Shown here piece after piece: positions 1-5,776 of a stretch of DNA of 8,791 nucleotides. Made by a program: the position numbers and the translations under genes. Source of the DNA: Clostridia bacterium (GTDB lineage: Bacteria > Bacillota > Clostridia > UBA1381). The stretch covers positions 1 to 8,791 of the forward strand of contig JAFQNU010000196.1 of the NCBI GenBank assembly GCA_017420825.1, in the 5' to 3' direction. The notes under the pieces are model-generated. The model saw only the letters and a program-made list of their open reading frames with translations. It was not told the DNA's origin and did no database searches. Positions within the stretch are counted from its first letter, which is position 1, and each line of letters starts with the position of its first letter.

Positions 1-68
1 CCAATATCCTGGATGCCGCCAATCAGGTGATTGCCCATAATGTGGGCAGAAAGGAAAAAAGAATATGA
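1..68 (+). CDS. 3' end of an unidentified protein (partial)
   Basis: An open frame enters from the left edge (first full codon at position 3) and ends with TGA at 66-68. Only 21 residues are visible, ending AANQVIAHNVGRKEKRI, with a basic C-terminus. The stop overlaps the start codon of the following lipoprotein gene as ATGA, an arrangement typical of translationally coupled operon partners. This overlap is the main reason to believe the frame. The tail is too short to assign a family, and I do not recognise it. Confidence 0.55.
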   Translation, partial: NILDAANQVIAHNVGRKEKRI

Positions 69-352
69 ATAAAGTAAAGTATTTATTGGTTTCTGTTTTG
101 GTTTTCCTGCTCCTTACAGGCTGCGGCACAAGTAACAACGACAGAAACAACGCTTCACCAACTCCTGACACAAACACAACCGACAACATGAACAACGGGG
201 ACACAACCAATGACAACGGAAACAATATGGTTGATGATGCTGCCGATGCAGTAGGAGATGTAGGAAACGGTGTTGCTGACGGTGTTAAGGATGTAGGCAG
301 AGGAATTTCAAACGGTGTTAACAGCATGACCGGCAACAACAATAATAGATAA
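65..352 (+). CDS. small Asn/Asp-rich lipoprotein, function unknown
   Basis: The 95-residue product begins with a classic lipoprotein signal peptide: Lys at 3 and 5, a hydrophobic stretch at about 6-17, and the lipobox LTGC with Cys20 as the lipidated residue. It should therefore be exported, processed by signal peptidase II and anchored to the outer face of the membrane. Residues 21-55 are low complexity (Asn, Asp, Thr), probably a flexible tether. Residues 56-88 carry an irregular repeat of Val-Gly-Asp/Asn-Gly-Val units (VGDVGNGVADGVKDVGRGIS) with Gly or Ala every three to four positions, perhaps an amphipathic segment; it ends in a run of Asn. An AAAGG lies 10 nt before the ATG, and the start overlaps the upstream stop as ATGA. 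Small lipoproteins of similar composition occur in spore-forming Clostridia, but no family motif such as that of YhcN/YlaJ is visible, so no role is assigned. Confidence 0.8.
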   Translation: MNKVKYLLVSVLVFLLLTGCGTSNNDRNNASPTPDTNTTDNMNNGDTTNDNGNNMVDDAADAVGDVGNGVADGVKDVGRGISNGVNSMTGNNNNR

Positions 353-372
353 GATATAAAATTATACAAAAC

Positions 373-413
373 AAACCTGCTGTATCATTCATTGATACAG
401 CAGGTTTTTTCTT
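373..413. terminator. bidirectional intrinsic terminator between convergent genes
   Basis: A perfect 15-bp stem (373-387 with 393-407) closes a 5-nt loop TTCAT. On the + strand it is followed by TTTTCTTT, ending the lipoprotein transcript. On the - strand it is followed by a T-rich stretch (the stem's TTT, then GTTTTG), starting directly after the stop of the SGNH esterase. One hairpin therefore probably serves both convergent transcripts. Confidence 0.92.
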
Positions 414-1486
414 TACATGCTTTCAAGGATTTTTCCTATTACATCTCCAATTTTCTGAGCCATACAGTAAAATCCAAGGTCATTAGGGTGACAGCCATCA
501 ACAGTTCCGCTATCTCCTGCAAGTGGGTGCATGATTGTTCTGCCATCAATGAGATAAACATTTTTATCACCCTTATTCACTGCGTTGTCATATGTCTTTT
601 TAATTACCTCAAACCGCTTATCCCAATTTGGAGTTGTTTTTGGGACAGGTGCCGAAACAATAATTATTGGCAATTCAGGATTTCTCTCTCTTATTAAATT
701 GAACATTTTCTCATGAGTTTTTTCAAGATGCTCTGCATCAGGCGCATTATGGTCATAATCATAGACAAATATACTCATGTCAAGTCCTGATATATACTCT
801 GCGATTGCGTCCTCTGCCTTAGCACAGCCCGAAAAGCCCAAATTCACATAATTACAGTCAAAACGTCTTGAAATCATTGCCTGGTAAGAATTTCCCGGTC
901 TTGAAGCACATCCTCCCTGTGTGATTGACGAACCATAATATACAATAGGCTTTTCATAAGCGTAAGGCTCGCACTCAAAAAGCTGTGCGTCCTTGTCTAA
1001 TCCTATGTGCAACGATTTTACACCGCTGTATAATGGGAAATTAAGAGTTAAGTCCCTGATTTTCGCATCTTCAAGCTTTATTTCTGTTGTTACAACACCA
1101 TCTTCTGCGTTAGGGATTATAACCGCTTTTAAAAATCTTTCCTCTCCATTTTCGTGCTCATATAAATCAAAGCCGGAGCTTCCCGTAAACGCACAATGGG
1201 GCATATTATTCACAAGATGCATTTGAGAATATACATAAATGCATGAGGAATTTGTCTTAAATCTAACTCTTGCACCTGCAGTTTTCTGATTTAAAATTTC
1301 AACACCCTCACTTGTTTTCTTTGCAGCATCGGTATCAAGTCTTACAAAATAATCGTGTTCTTCATTTGGCGGTATTATTCCATATAGTGTAAACGGCGGT
1401 TTTGTACAGTCATAAAAAACGGCATTTTCTGTATTTACATTTACATTTACCGCAAAATTCTTATCAATCTCTTCTAATCTTTTCAT
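413..1486 (-). CDS. SGNH/GDSL-family esterase with N-terminal GxDLY domain
   Basis: The 357-residue product is a two-domain carbohydrate-esterase-like hydrolase. The N-terminal beta domain (about 20-175) carries a GxDLY signature, GFDLY, at 105-109. The SGNH hydrolase domain (about 180-357) has every catalytic block: GSSIT with nucleophile Ser187, NLGFSG with the oxyanion Gly, DHN with Asn247, and DGCH with Asp330 and His333. The family removes acyl (often acetyl) groups from sugars or glycans; the substrate here cannot be read from sequence. There is no signal peptide, so it probably acts in the cytoplasm on imported or internal substrates. The start at 1486 is chosen because AAGGAG lies 8 nt upstream. 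An in-frame ATG at 1561 lies upstream of the -10 box and would not be transcribed from that promoter. The gene ends against a bidirectional terminator. No carbohydrate-uptake genes are adjacent. Confidence 0.9.
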   Translation of the reverse strand: MKRLEEIDKNFAVNVNVNTENAVFYDCTKPPFTLYGIIPPNEEHDYFVRLDTDAAKKTSEGVEILNQKTAGARVRFKTNSSCIYVYSQMHLVNNMPHCAFTGSSGFDLYEHENGEERFLKAVIIPNAEDGVVTTEIKLEDAKIRDLTLNFPLYSGVKSLHIGLDKDAQLFECEPYAYEKPIVYYGSSITQGGCASRPGNSYQAMISRRFDCNYVNLGFSGCAKAEDAIAEYISGLDMSIFVYDYDHNAPDAEHLEKTHEKMFNLIRERNPELPIIIVSAPVPKTTPNWDKRFEVIKKTYDNAVNKGDKNVYLIDGRTIMHPLAGDSGTVDGCHPNDLGFYCMAQKIGDVIGKILESM

Positions 1487-1549
1487 TCTTATATCTCCTT
1501 GCACACCGGTTTTTCTCCATAAACAAGAATTTCCGATTATTTTGGTTAA

Positions 1550-1578
1550 ATTATACACCAAAACAAGACTTATGTAAA
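1550..1578 (-). promoter_or_regulatory. sigma-A promoter of the SGNH esterase gene
   Basis: On the - strand, TTTACA (1573-1578) and TATAAT (1550-1555) are separated by exactly 17 nt. The start site would fall near 1543, about 57 nt before the esterase ATG. The -35 box sits just past the thiT stop, so the esterase can be expressed independently of the thiamine-controlled unit. Confidence 0.8.
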
Positions 1579-1584
1579 GAGCTA

Positions 1585-2142
1585 TCAGAAATTTTCTTTA
1601 CCCTTTATAATAAATCCTGACATCAGGGACAGCACCACTGTTGTTATAATGATTTCAGGTATCATGTAAGTACCATTATATGTAACAGCATAGGCAAGCA
1701 CAGTCTGTTCACCTGCATATACGTGCCAGATTAATATGCCCGATGCGATATGACAGAGATAACGTATAAAGGTTACAACAAATCCCGAAACAGGTATTGC
1801 GTACCTTTTTCCACGCATAAGCTTTGCAAAAAAGTCAGCACTTCCGAGAAGTGTAAAAGCAAGAACATAATCAAGCATTATCACAAGGAAAAAGCTTATA
1901 ACATTATTTGCAGGGGGCGGATAAAAGCCTGTCATCATCTGAATAAGTGAAAATACAAATCCTGATAGCAATCCCCACTTAGTGCCTATCACAAGCGACA
2001 CTGAAATTATAGGTACCATACTTGCAAGTGTTACAGAACCGCCCTGAAGCCATACAGACGGAATAAGCTTTGACACAATGACAAGCACCGCAGAGAGTGC
2101 AATCATAATTGCCGAAAATGCCAGTTTTTTTGTTTTTTTCAT
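1585..2142 (-). CDS. thiT: thiamine ECF transporter S component (ThiT/YuaJ family)
   Basis: The 185-residue membrane protein is a substrate-binding S component that hands thiamine to the shared ECF module (EcfT with two ATPases, encoded elsewhere). It has about six membrane helices. The signature WLQGGSVTLASMVPI at 31-45 is the thiamine-binding loop region of ThiT. Further on are Tyr74 in GFYPPP, LDYVLAF at 90-96, His131, Trp139 and the YN pair at 155-156, all in places where ThiT uses aromatic and polar residues to hold thiamine. A TPP riboswitch directly upstream independently confirms the substrate. The start at 2142 is chosen for AAGGAG 8 nt upstream; the longer frame to 2205 would run through the attenuator hairpin. 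The gene has its own promoter. No hairpin terminator is obvious after its stop. Confidence 0.95.
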   Translation of the reverse strand: MKKTKKLAFSAIMIALSAVLVIVSKLIPSVWLQGGSVTLASMVPIISVSLVIGTKWGLLSGFVFSLIQMMTGFYPPPANNVISFFLVIMLDYVLAFTLLGSADFFAKLMRGKRYAIPVSGFVVTFIRYLCHIASGILIWHVYAGEQTVLAYAVTYNGTYMIPEIIITTVVLSLMSGFIIKGKENF

Positions 2143-2163
2143 AATATTAACTCCTTCCGGCGA

Positions 2164-2203
2164 GCAAATAAAAAGCGGAGATATCCCAACACGAAATCTC
2201 CGC
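2164..2203 (-). terminator. riboswitch-controlled attenuator before thiT
   Basis: On the - strand an 8-bp stem GCGGAGAT/ATCTCCGC (2196-2203 with 2175-2182), loop 13 nt, is followed by TTTTTATTTG. It lies between the TPP aptamer and the thiT start, so thiamine pyrophosphate binding should favour premature termination. I could not identify the competing antiterminator pairing with certainty. Confidence 0.88.
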
Positions 2204-2217
2204 AAAAAATCATTATA

Positions 2218-2302
2218 ATTCCTACGCCGGCATTATCCGTATCAGGTTCTCGGGTCGGAATTCACAATTCCCTCTCAGCCTTTCTAAAAGCTCCCCACTG
2301 TT
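2218..2302 (-). promoter_or_regulatory. TPP riboswitch (THI element)
   Basis: Read on the - strand, the conserved blocks occur in order: GGGGAGC, GGCTGAGAGG, GACCC, GAACCTGAT, GGATAATGCCGGCGTAGG. These are the hallmark sequences of the thiamine-pyrophosphate aptamer, including the GGCTGAGA pyrimidine-binding segment and the ACCTGAT...GGATAATGCC pyrophosphate-binding arm. P2 (GGG with CCC), P3 (AGC/GCT) and P4/P5 can be drawn. An optional P3a hairpin, GGAATT/AATTCC with a GTG loop, is inserted after the GAGAG segment. The aptamer is followed by an intrinsic terminator and thiT, giving feedback repression of thiamine import. Confidence 0.97.
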
Positions 2303-2314
2303 TAATTTTTGATA

Positions 2315-2343
2315 ATTGTATCACAACAAAATTGAAATGTCAA
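2315..2343 (-). promoter_or_regulatory. sigma-A promoter of the TPP riboswitch/thiT unit
   Basis: Consensus TTGACA (2338-2343), a 17-nt spacer and TACAAT (2315-2320) with an extended TG one base upstream of the -10. Transcription would start near 2308, just before the aptamer. The promoter lies 17 nt downstream of the mscL stop codon. Confidence 0.88.
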
Positions 2344-2360
2344 TACAATTTATTAAATTC

Positions 2361-2756
2361 TTATTTATTTTTCAATAAATCTCTGATTTCTGTCAATAAT
2401 TCTTCTTCCTTAGTTGGCTTTGGAGGTTCTGCAGGTGCTTCCTCCTCCTTCTTTTCAAATCTTGCTTTTGTGGTGTTAATGGTCTTAACCATTGCAAAAA
2501 CAACAACTGCAATAATCAGAAAATCAATTATAGCCTGTAAAAAGTTACCATATGTAATAGCAAGCTCGTCATTTACCTTATATGCAAGCTCAGAAACATT
2601 GACCTTACCTGCAATAACACTGATTGCAGGAGTAATGATGTCAGCAACAAGTGAATTTACAATTTTAGTAAATGCGGTACCGATTATGATACCCACTGCC
2701 ATATCAATGACATTTCCCTTTGCAATAAATGTTTTAAATTCATTTACTATTTTCAT
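2361..2756 (-). CDS. mscL: large-conductance mechanosensitive channel MscL
   Basis: The 131-residue protein matches the MscL family in length and layout. A short amphipathic N-terminal helix (FKTFIAKGNVIDMAVG) leads into the pore-lining TM1 (about 15-44, with GIIIGTAFTKIVNSLV). A periplasmic-type loop (about 46-68) follows, then TM2 (about 70-95), a charged linker KARFEKKEEE and a Pro-rich hinge. The C-terminal helix EELLTEIRDLL (118-128) should form the cytoplasmic bundle. The homopentamer opens under membrane tension to release solutes during hypo-osmotic shock. The start lies 19 nt after the glyS stop, so the two are probably co-transcribed. A purine stretch GAGGGG lies about 12 nt before the ATG, a slightly long spacing. 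No hairpin terminator follows; transcription may run into the thiT leader. Confidence 0.96.
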   Translation of the reverse strand: MKIVNEFKTFIAKGNVIDMAVGIIIGTAFTKIVNSLVADIITPAISVIAGKVNVSELAYKVNDELAITYGNFLQAIIDFLIIAVVVFAMVKTINTTKARFEKKEEEAPAEPPKPTKEEELLTEIRDLLKNK

Positions 2757-2775
2757 CTGAAATCAATCCCCTCTT

Positions 2776-4167
2776 TTAAAATTCGAGATTTTCCTCAATA
2801 AACTTATCAAGCTCATCAATCTTAATTCTTACCTGTTCCATTGTATCTCTGTCACGGACTGTTACAGAGCCATCGGTCTCAGAATCAAAATCGTAGGTAA
2901 TACACCAAGGTGTTCCAATCTCGTCCTGACGTCTGTAACGCTTACCGATTGAGCCTGCCTCGTCATACTCACAGTTATATTTCTTTGAAAGCTCCTCATA
3001 CACCTTTGTTGCTCCCTCTGAAAGCTTCTTAGAAAGCGGAAGAACACAAGCCTTAACAGGTGCTAAAGCAGGGTGCAGGTGCATAACAACTCTTGAATCC
3101 CCCTCGCCTAAGTCCTCTTCATCATATGCCTCAACAAGGAAAGCCAGAGCAACTCTATCAGCACCAAGTGACGGCTCAACGCAGTAAGGAATATATCTTT
3201 CATTTGTAATCGGGTCAATGTATTCCATGCTTTCGCCTGAATGTGTCTGGTGTTGCTTTAAGTCGAAGTCTGTACGGTCTGCTATACCCCAAAGCTCACC
3301 CCAGCCGAACGGGAACACAAACTCAATATCTGATGTTGCATTTGAATAGTGTGAAAGCTCTTCAGGAGAATGGTCACGAAAACGCAGGTTTTCCTCTCTC
3401 ATACCCAAAGACAACAGGAAGTTCATGCAATAGTCCTTCCAGTAATAGAACCACTCAAGGTCTGTTCCCGGAGCACAGAAAAATTCAAGCTCCATTTGCT
3501 CAAATTCTCTTGTTCTGAATGTGAAGTTACCCGGTGTAATCTCGTTTCTGAATGATTTACCGACCTGTCCTATACCAAACGGAACTTTCTTTCTTGAAGT
3601 TCTCTGAACATTTTTAAAATTAACAAATATACCCTGTGCTGTTTCAGGACGAAGATAAACTGTTGATGCAGAATCCTCTGTTACACCCTGGAAGGTTTTA
3701 AACATAAGATTAAATTGACGGATATCGGTAAAGTTCTGCTTACCGCACTCAGGACAAACAATATTGTTCTCCTTGATATATTCAACCATTTTCTCATTGC
3801 TCCAGCCGTCAACTGTCAGGCTCTCGCCTTTAGAAAATGCAAAATCCTCAATAAGCTTATCAGCTCTGTGACGAGCCTTACACTCCTTACAGTCCATAAG
3901 CGGGTCAGAAAATCCTCCGATATGTCCTGATGCAACCCATGTTTGCGGATTCATTAAAATTGCACAGTCAACACCCACATTATACTTTGACTCCTGAATA
4001 AATTTTTTCCACCATGCTTTTTTTACATTATTCTTAAACTCTACTCCCAACGGACCGTAATCCCATGTGTTTGCAAGTCCGCCGTAAATTTCACTTCCCG
4101 GGAATATGTAGCCTCTGCCCTTGCAAAGTGCCACTATTTTATCCATAGTTTTTTCAGTATTTTTCAT
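2776..4167 (-). CDS. glyS: glycyl-tRNA synthetase, single-chain class II type
   Basis: This 463-residue enzyme charges tRNA-Gly with glycine using ATP and is of the alpha-2 (archaeal/eukaryotic-like) type rather than the GlyQ/GlyS heterotetramer. The N-terminal catalytic core opens with GRGYIFPGSEIYGG...WDYGPLG. Two cysteine pairs, CKEC (93-96) and CPEC (138-141), suggest a zinc knuckle insertion. Motif 2 is in KSFRNEI (205-210) and FRTREFEQME; motif 3 is GADRVALAFL (335-344). The anticodon-binding domain starts at about 365 (HLHPALAPVKACVLPLSKK) and reaches the C-terminus. The SD AAAGGTG lies 8 nt before the ATG. It has its own promoter region upstream, but no strong terminator separates it from asnA. 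No T-box precedes glyS. mscL follows closely. Confidence 0.97.
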   Translation of the reverse strand: MKNTEKTMDKIVALCKGRGYIFPGSEIYGGLANTWDYGPLGVEFKNNVKKAWWKKFIQESKYNVGVDCAILMNPQTWVASGHIGGFSDPLMDCKECKARHRADKLIEDFAFSKGESLTVDGWSNEKMVEYIKENNIVCPECGKQNFTDIRQFNLMFKTFQGVTEDSASTVYLRPETAQGIFVNFKNVQRTSRKKVPFGIGQVGKSFRNEITPGNFTFRTREFEQMELEFFCAPGTDLEWFYYWKDYCMNFLLSLGMREENLRFRDHSPEELSHYSNATSDIEFVFPFGWGELWGIADRTDFDLKQHQTHSGESMEYIDPITNERYIPYCVEPSLGADRVALAFLVEAYDEEDLGEGDSRVVMHLHPALAPVKACVLPLSKKLSEGATKVYEELSKKYNCEYDEAGSIGKRYRRQDEIGTPWCITYDFDSETDGSVTVRDRDTMEQVRIKIDELDKFIEENLEF

Positions 4168-4199
4168 AATTCATGCACCTTTCCTGTAATATACATCAT

Positions 4200-4240
4200 A
4201 TTTTATCAAATATTATATAAAAAATCAAGTTTTTTTGCAA
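4200..4240 (-). promoter_or_regulatory. promoter region of glyS-mscL, two overlapping candidates
   Basis: On the - strand, TTGATT (4223-4228), 17 nt and TAAAAT (4200-4205) with an extended TG form one candidate. TTGCAA (4235-4240), 17 nt and TATAAT (4212-4217) form another, 12 nt upstream. Either would give a leader shorter than about 45 nt before the glyS ATG. The sequence is extremely A/T rich, so which is used cannot be decided by eye. Confidence 0.65.
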
Positions 4241-4249
4241 ATTATTATC

Positions 4250-5254
4250 TTATAAAAGTGTAATTCCGTTTTCTTTGCATTTTTTTATCATTTCTTCATC
4301 CCACACAGAAACCTGAACCTCGCCTACATGAGCCTTACCAAGCAATAAAAGACATAATCTCGACTGACCTATTCCTCCGCCTATTGTGAGAGGTAGTTCA
4401 TTGTTTAAAATCATACTGTGATAGTTGAATTTCTTTCTCTCCTCATGTCCTGAAATTTTTAATTGCTCCTCAAGAGCTTTTGCGTCCACTCTTATTCCCA
4501 TTGATGATATTTCTATTGCTGAACCAAGAACCTCATTCCAGTAAAGAAGGTCGCCATTCAATTTCCAGTCGTCATAATCAGGCGCTCTTCCGTCGTGCTT
4601 TTCTCCGCTCTTTAATTTTGCACCTATCTGCATTAAAAATACTGTTTTATACTTTTTCACAACAGCATTCTCACGTTCCTTGGCTGATAAATTCGGATAC
4701 ATATCCTCAAGCTCCTGTGAGGTTATAAAATAAACCTCATCGCTGATTACAGTCGGAATTTGCGGATAGATTTCTTTTACCTTTGAAAGAGTATAATAAA
4801 TTGCAGATGCTATTTTCACAACAGTGTCCTTCAAAAATTCGATACTTCTGTCCTCTTTTGTTATAATTCTCTCCCAATCCCACTGGTCAACAAATATTGA
4901 GTGAAGATTATCCATATCATCATCTCTGCGGATTGCGTTCATGTCTGTATATATACCCTCACCCGGTGCATAGCCGTATCTGTGTAATGCCATTCTTTTC
5001 CACTTTGCAAGTGACTGGACAACCTCACACTTATCCTCATTTAACTCTTTTACACTAAAATTAACCTTACGCTCAACACCGTTTAAGTCGTCATTAATAC
5101 CGCAGTCGGAACGAACAATAATCGGCGCCGTTATTCTGTCAAGATTTAAAGCCTCAGACAAGGTTTTCTGGAAGGTGTCCTTAATCACTTTGATTGCTGT
5201 TTGTGTCTGTCTCAAATCAAGAGTACATTTATAGTTTTCAGGTATCTGTAACAT
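4250..5254 (-). CDS. asnA: aspartate-ammonia ligase (asparagine synthetase A)
   Basis: The 334-residue enzyme makes asparagine from aspartate, ammonia and ATP (giving AMP and pyrophosphate) and has a class II aminoacyl-tRNA synthetase-like fold. Length and sequence match AsnA end to end: LDLRQTQTAIKVIKDTFQ at the N-terminus, APIIVRSDCGINDDLNG (43-59), the motif-2 region with YTDMNAIRRDD, DQWDWE (123-128), Glu248 with SSMGIRVD (250-257), and GGGIGQSRLCLLLLGKAHVGEVQ with Arg299 near the end. AAGGGGG lies 8 nt before the ATG. The gene sits behind a T-box leader whose specifier reads AAC (Asn), so it should be induced when tRNA-Asn is uncharged. This context supports the assignment independently. 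There is no clear terminator after the stop; the glyS promoter follows immediately. Confidence 0.97.
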   Translation of the reverse strand: MLQIPENYKCTLDLRQTQTAIKVIKDTFQKTLSEALNLDRITAPIIVRSDCGINDDLNGVERKVNFSVKELNEDKCEVVQSLAKWKRMALHRYGYAPGEGIYTDMNAIRRDDDMDNLHSIFVDQWDWERIITKEDRSIEFLKDTVVKIASAIYYTLSKVKEIYPQIPTVISDEVYFITSQELEDMYPNLSAKERENAVVKKYKTVFLMQIGAKLKSGEKHDGRAPDYDDWKLNGDLLYWNEVLGSAIEISSMGIRVDAKALEEQLKISGHEERKKFNYHSMILNNELPLTIGGGIGQSRLCLLLLGKAHVGEVQVSVWDEEMIKKCKENGITLL

Positions 5255-5288
5255 AATAATAACCCCCTTAAAATTACATTAATGCCCA

Positions 5289-5393
5289 CAGGCTGTGGAA
5301 AAATCGTTCAGATTGTGCAAATAGCCGAATGCCGTGTACTCATTGTACACAAGTGAGGCTAAACGTGCAATATGGGCGATTTTAACCAGCCTG
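5289..5393 (-). other. extended imperfect hairpin in asnA leader, after the T-box terminator
   Basis: Between the U-tract of the T-box terminator and the asnA RBS, the - strand can fold almost entirely on itself. From the base inward: CAGGCT/AGCCTG (5388-5393 with 5289-5294), GG/CC, AAAATCG/CGATTTT (5377-5383 with 5300-5306), ATTG/CAAT (5368-5371 with 5312-5315), TAGCC/GGCTA (5357-5361 with 5322-5326), and GTGTAC/GTACAC (5345-5350 with 5334-5339) closing loop AATGA. The internal loops are roughly symmetrical, and TTGCAC occurs in both arms. The lower part competes with a small local hairpin CCACA/TGTGG (5286-5298). The element is transcribed only after antitermination. I do not recognise it as a known RNA family; the function is unknown. 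Confidence 0.6.
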
Positions 5394-5441
5394 AAACAAA
5401 AAACAGCATACTTATCCTATTATTATAGGACGAGCTGCTGT
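5394..5441 (-). terminator. T-box regulated terminator upstream of asnA
   Basis: On the - strand ACAGCA/TGCTGT (5436-5441 with 5403-5408) forms the outer stem and TCCTAT/ATAGGA the inner stem, followed by TTTTTGTTT. It starts just after the T-box sequence. In the T-box mechanism, uncharged tRNA binding stabilises an antiterminator that prevents this hairpin forming. Confidence 0.9.
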
Positions 5442-5680
5442 AACCCGCGGTACCACCTATATTATCGGAGCTTTACCCCAATCACTCTTTATAAGCCTCT
5501 GTCAAGACCTTGCCGGCTAACGTGCGGCACACGACGCACCTACTTATTATATTATAACGTTCAGCTTGCAGCTCCGGAGTGTTATTCGCATAAGCTCTGT
5601 TATACAGTTCACACTATCCTGTACTCACTTGAAACGATTTCTTATGTTACTTCTCTCCATCATTGCTTTTAAAAATTATA
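5394..5680 (-). promoter_or_regulatory. T-box leader, tRNA-Asn specific, controlling asnA
   Basis: The - strand carries the hallmark AGGTGGTACCGCGGG (5444-5458), with the TGG bulge that pairs with the uncharged tRNA NCCA end. Stem I can be drawn: GGAG (5655-5658) with CTCC (5576-5579) at the base, CATAAG (5641-5646) with CTTATG (5589-5594) above. Between them is the specifier loop, with AGAAGTAA on the 5' side and CGAATAACA on the 3' side. The codon in the specifier position is AAC (5581-5583), followed by a purine as usual, i.e. asparagine. This agrees with asnA downstream. The bulge reads TGGT; tRNA-Asn usually has G73, which would pair by wobble. The extent is set by the predicted start site and the terminator. 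Confidence 0.95.
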
Positions 5681-5685
5681 TGCTA

Positions 5686-5714
5686 ATTATAAACCAATTT
5701 TAAAAAAAATTCAA
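5686..5714 (-). promoter_or_regulatory. promoter of the asnA T-box leader
   Basis: On the - strand TTGAAT (5709-5714), a 17-nt spacer with a long T/A tract, and TATAAT (5686-5691). The start site near 5679 lies about 20 nt before the base of stem I. A second TATAAT lies about 13 nt downstream but has no comparable -35. Confidence 0.7.
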
Positions 5715-5776
5715 TAGTTTTTTTCTTAATTGTTAAAATTAAACATAATACACCGCAATAATATGTGATATTTTAT

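Noticed and set aside
1487..1561. Longer start for the SGNH esterase at the ATG at 1561
   Set aside because: The extension contains the -10 box of the gene's own promoter, has no SD, and the AAGGAG-preceded ATG at 1486 fits the family.
2143..2205. Longer thiT frame starting at 2205
   Set aside because: It would translate the attenuator hairpin, and the strong SD lies immediately before the ATG at 2142.
5289..5393. 6S RNA as an explanation for the asnA-leader hairpin
   Set aside because: The length is well short of typical 6S RNA, no large central bubble is clear, and the element lies within a messenger leader behind a terminator.
5334..5672. 112-codon + strand open frame across the asnA leader
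   Set aside because: It overlaps the T-box RNA on the other strand, has no SD and is rich in Tyr, Cys and Ser, as expected of an accidental reading of structured RNA.
5715..5776. Terminator after the galactokinase-like gene
   Set aside because: Only weak A/T pairings such as TTAATT/AATTAA are present, with no GC-rich stem.
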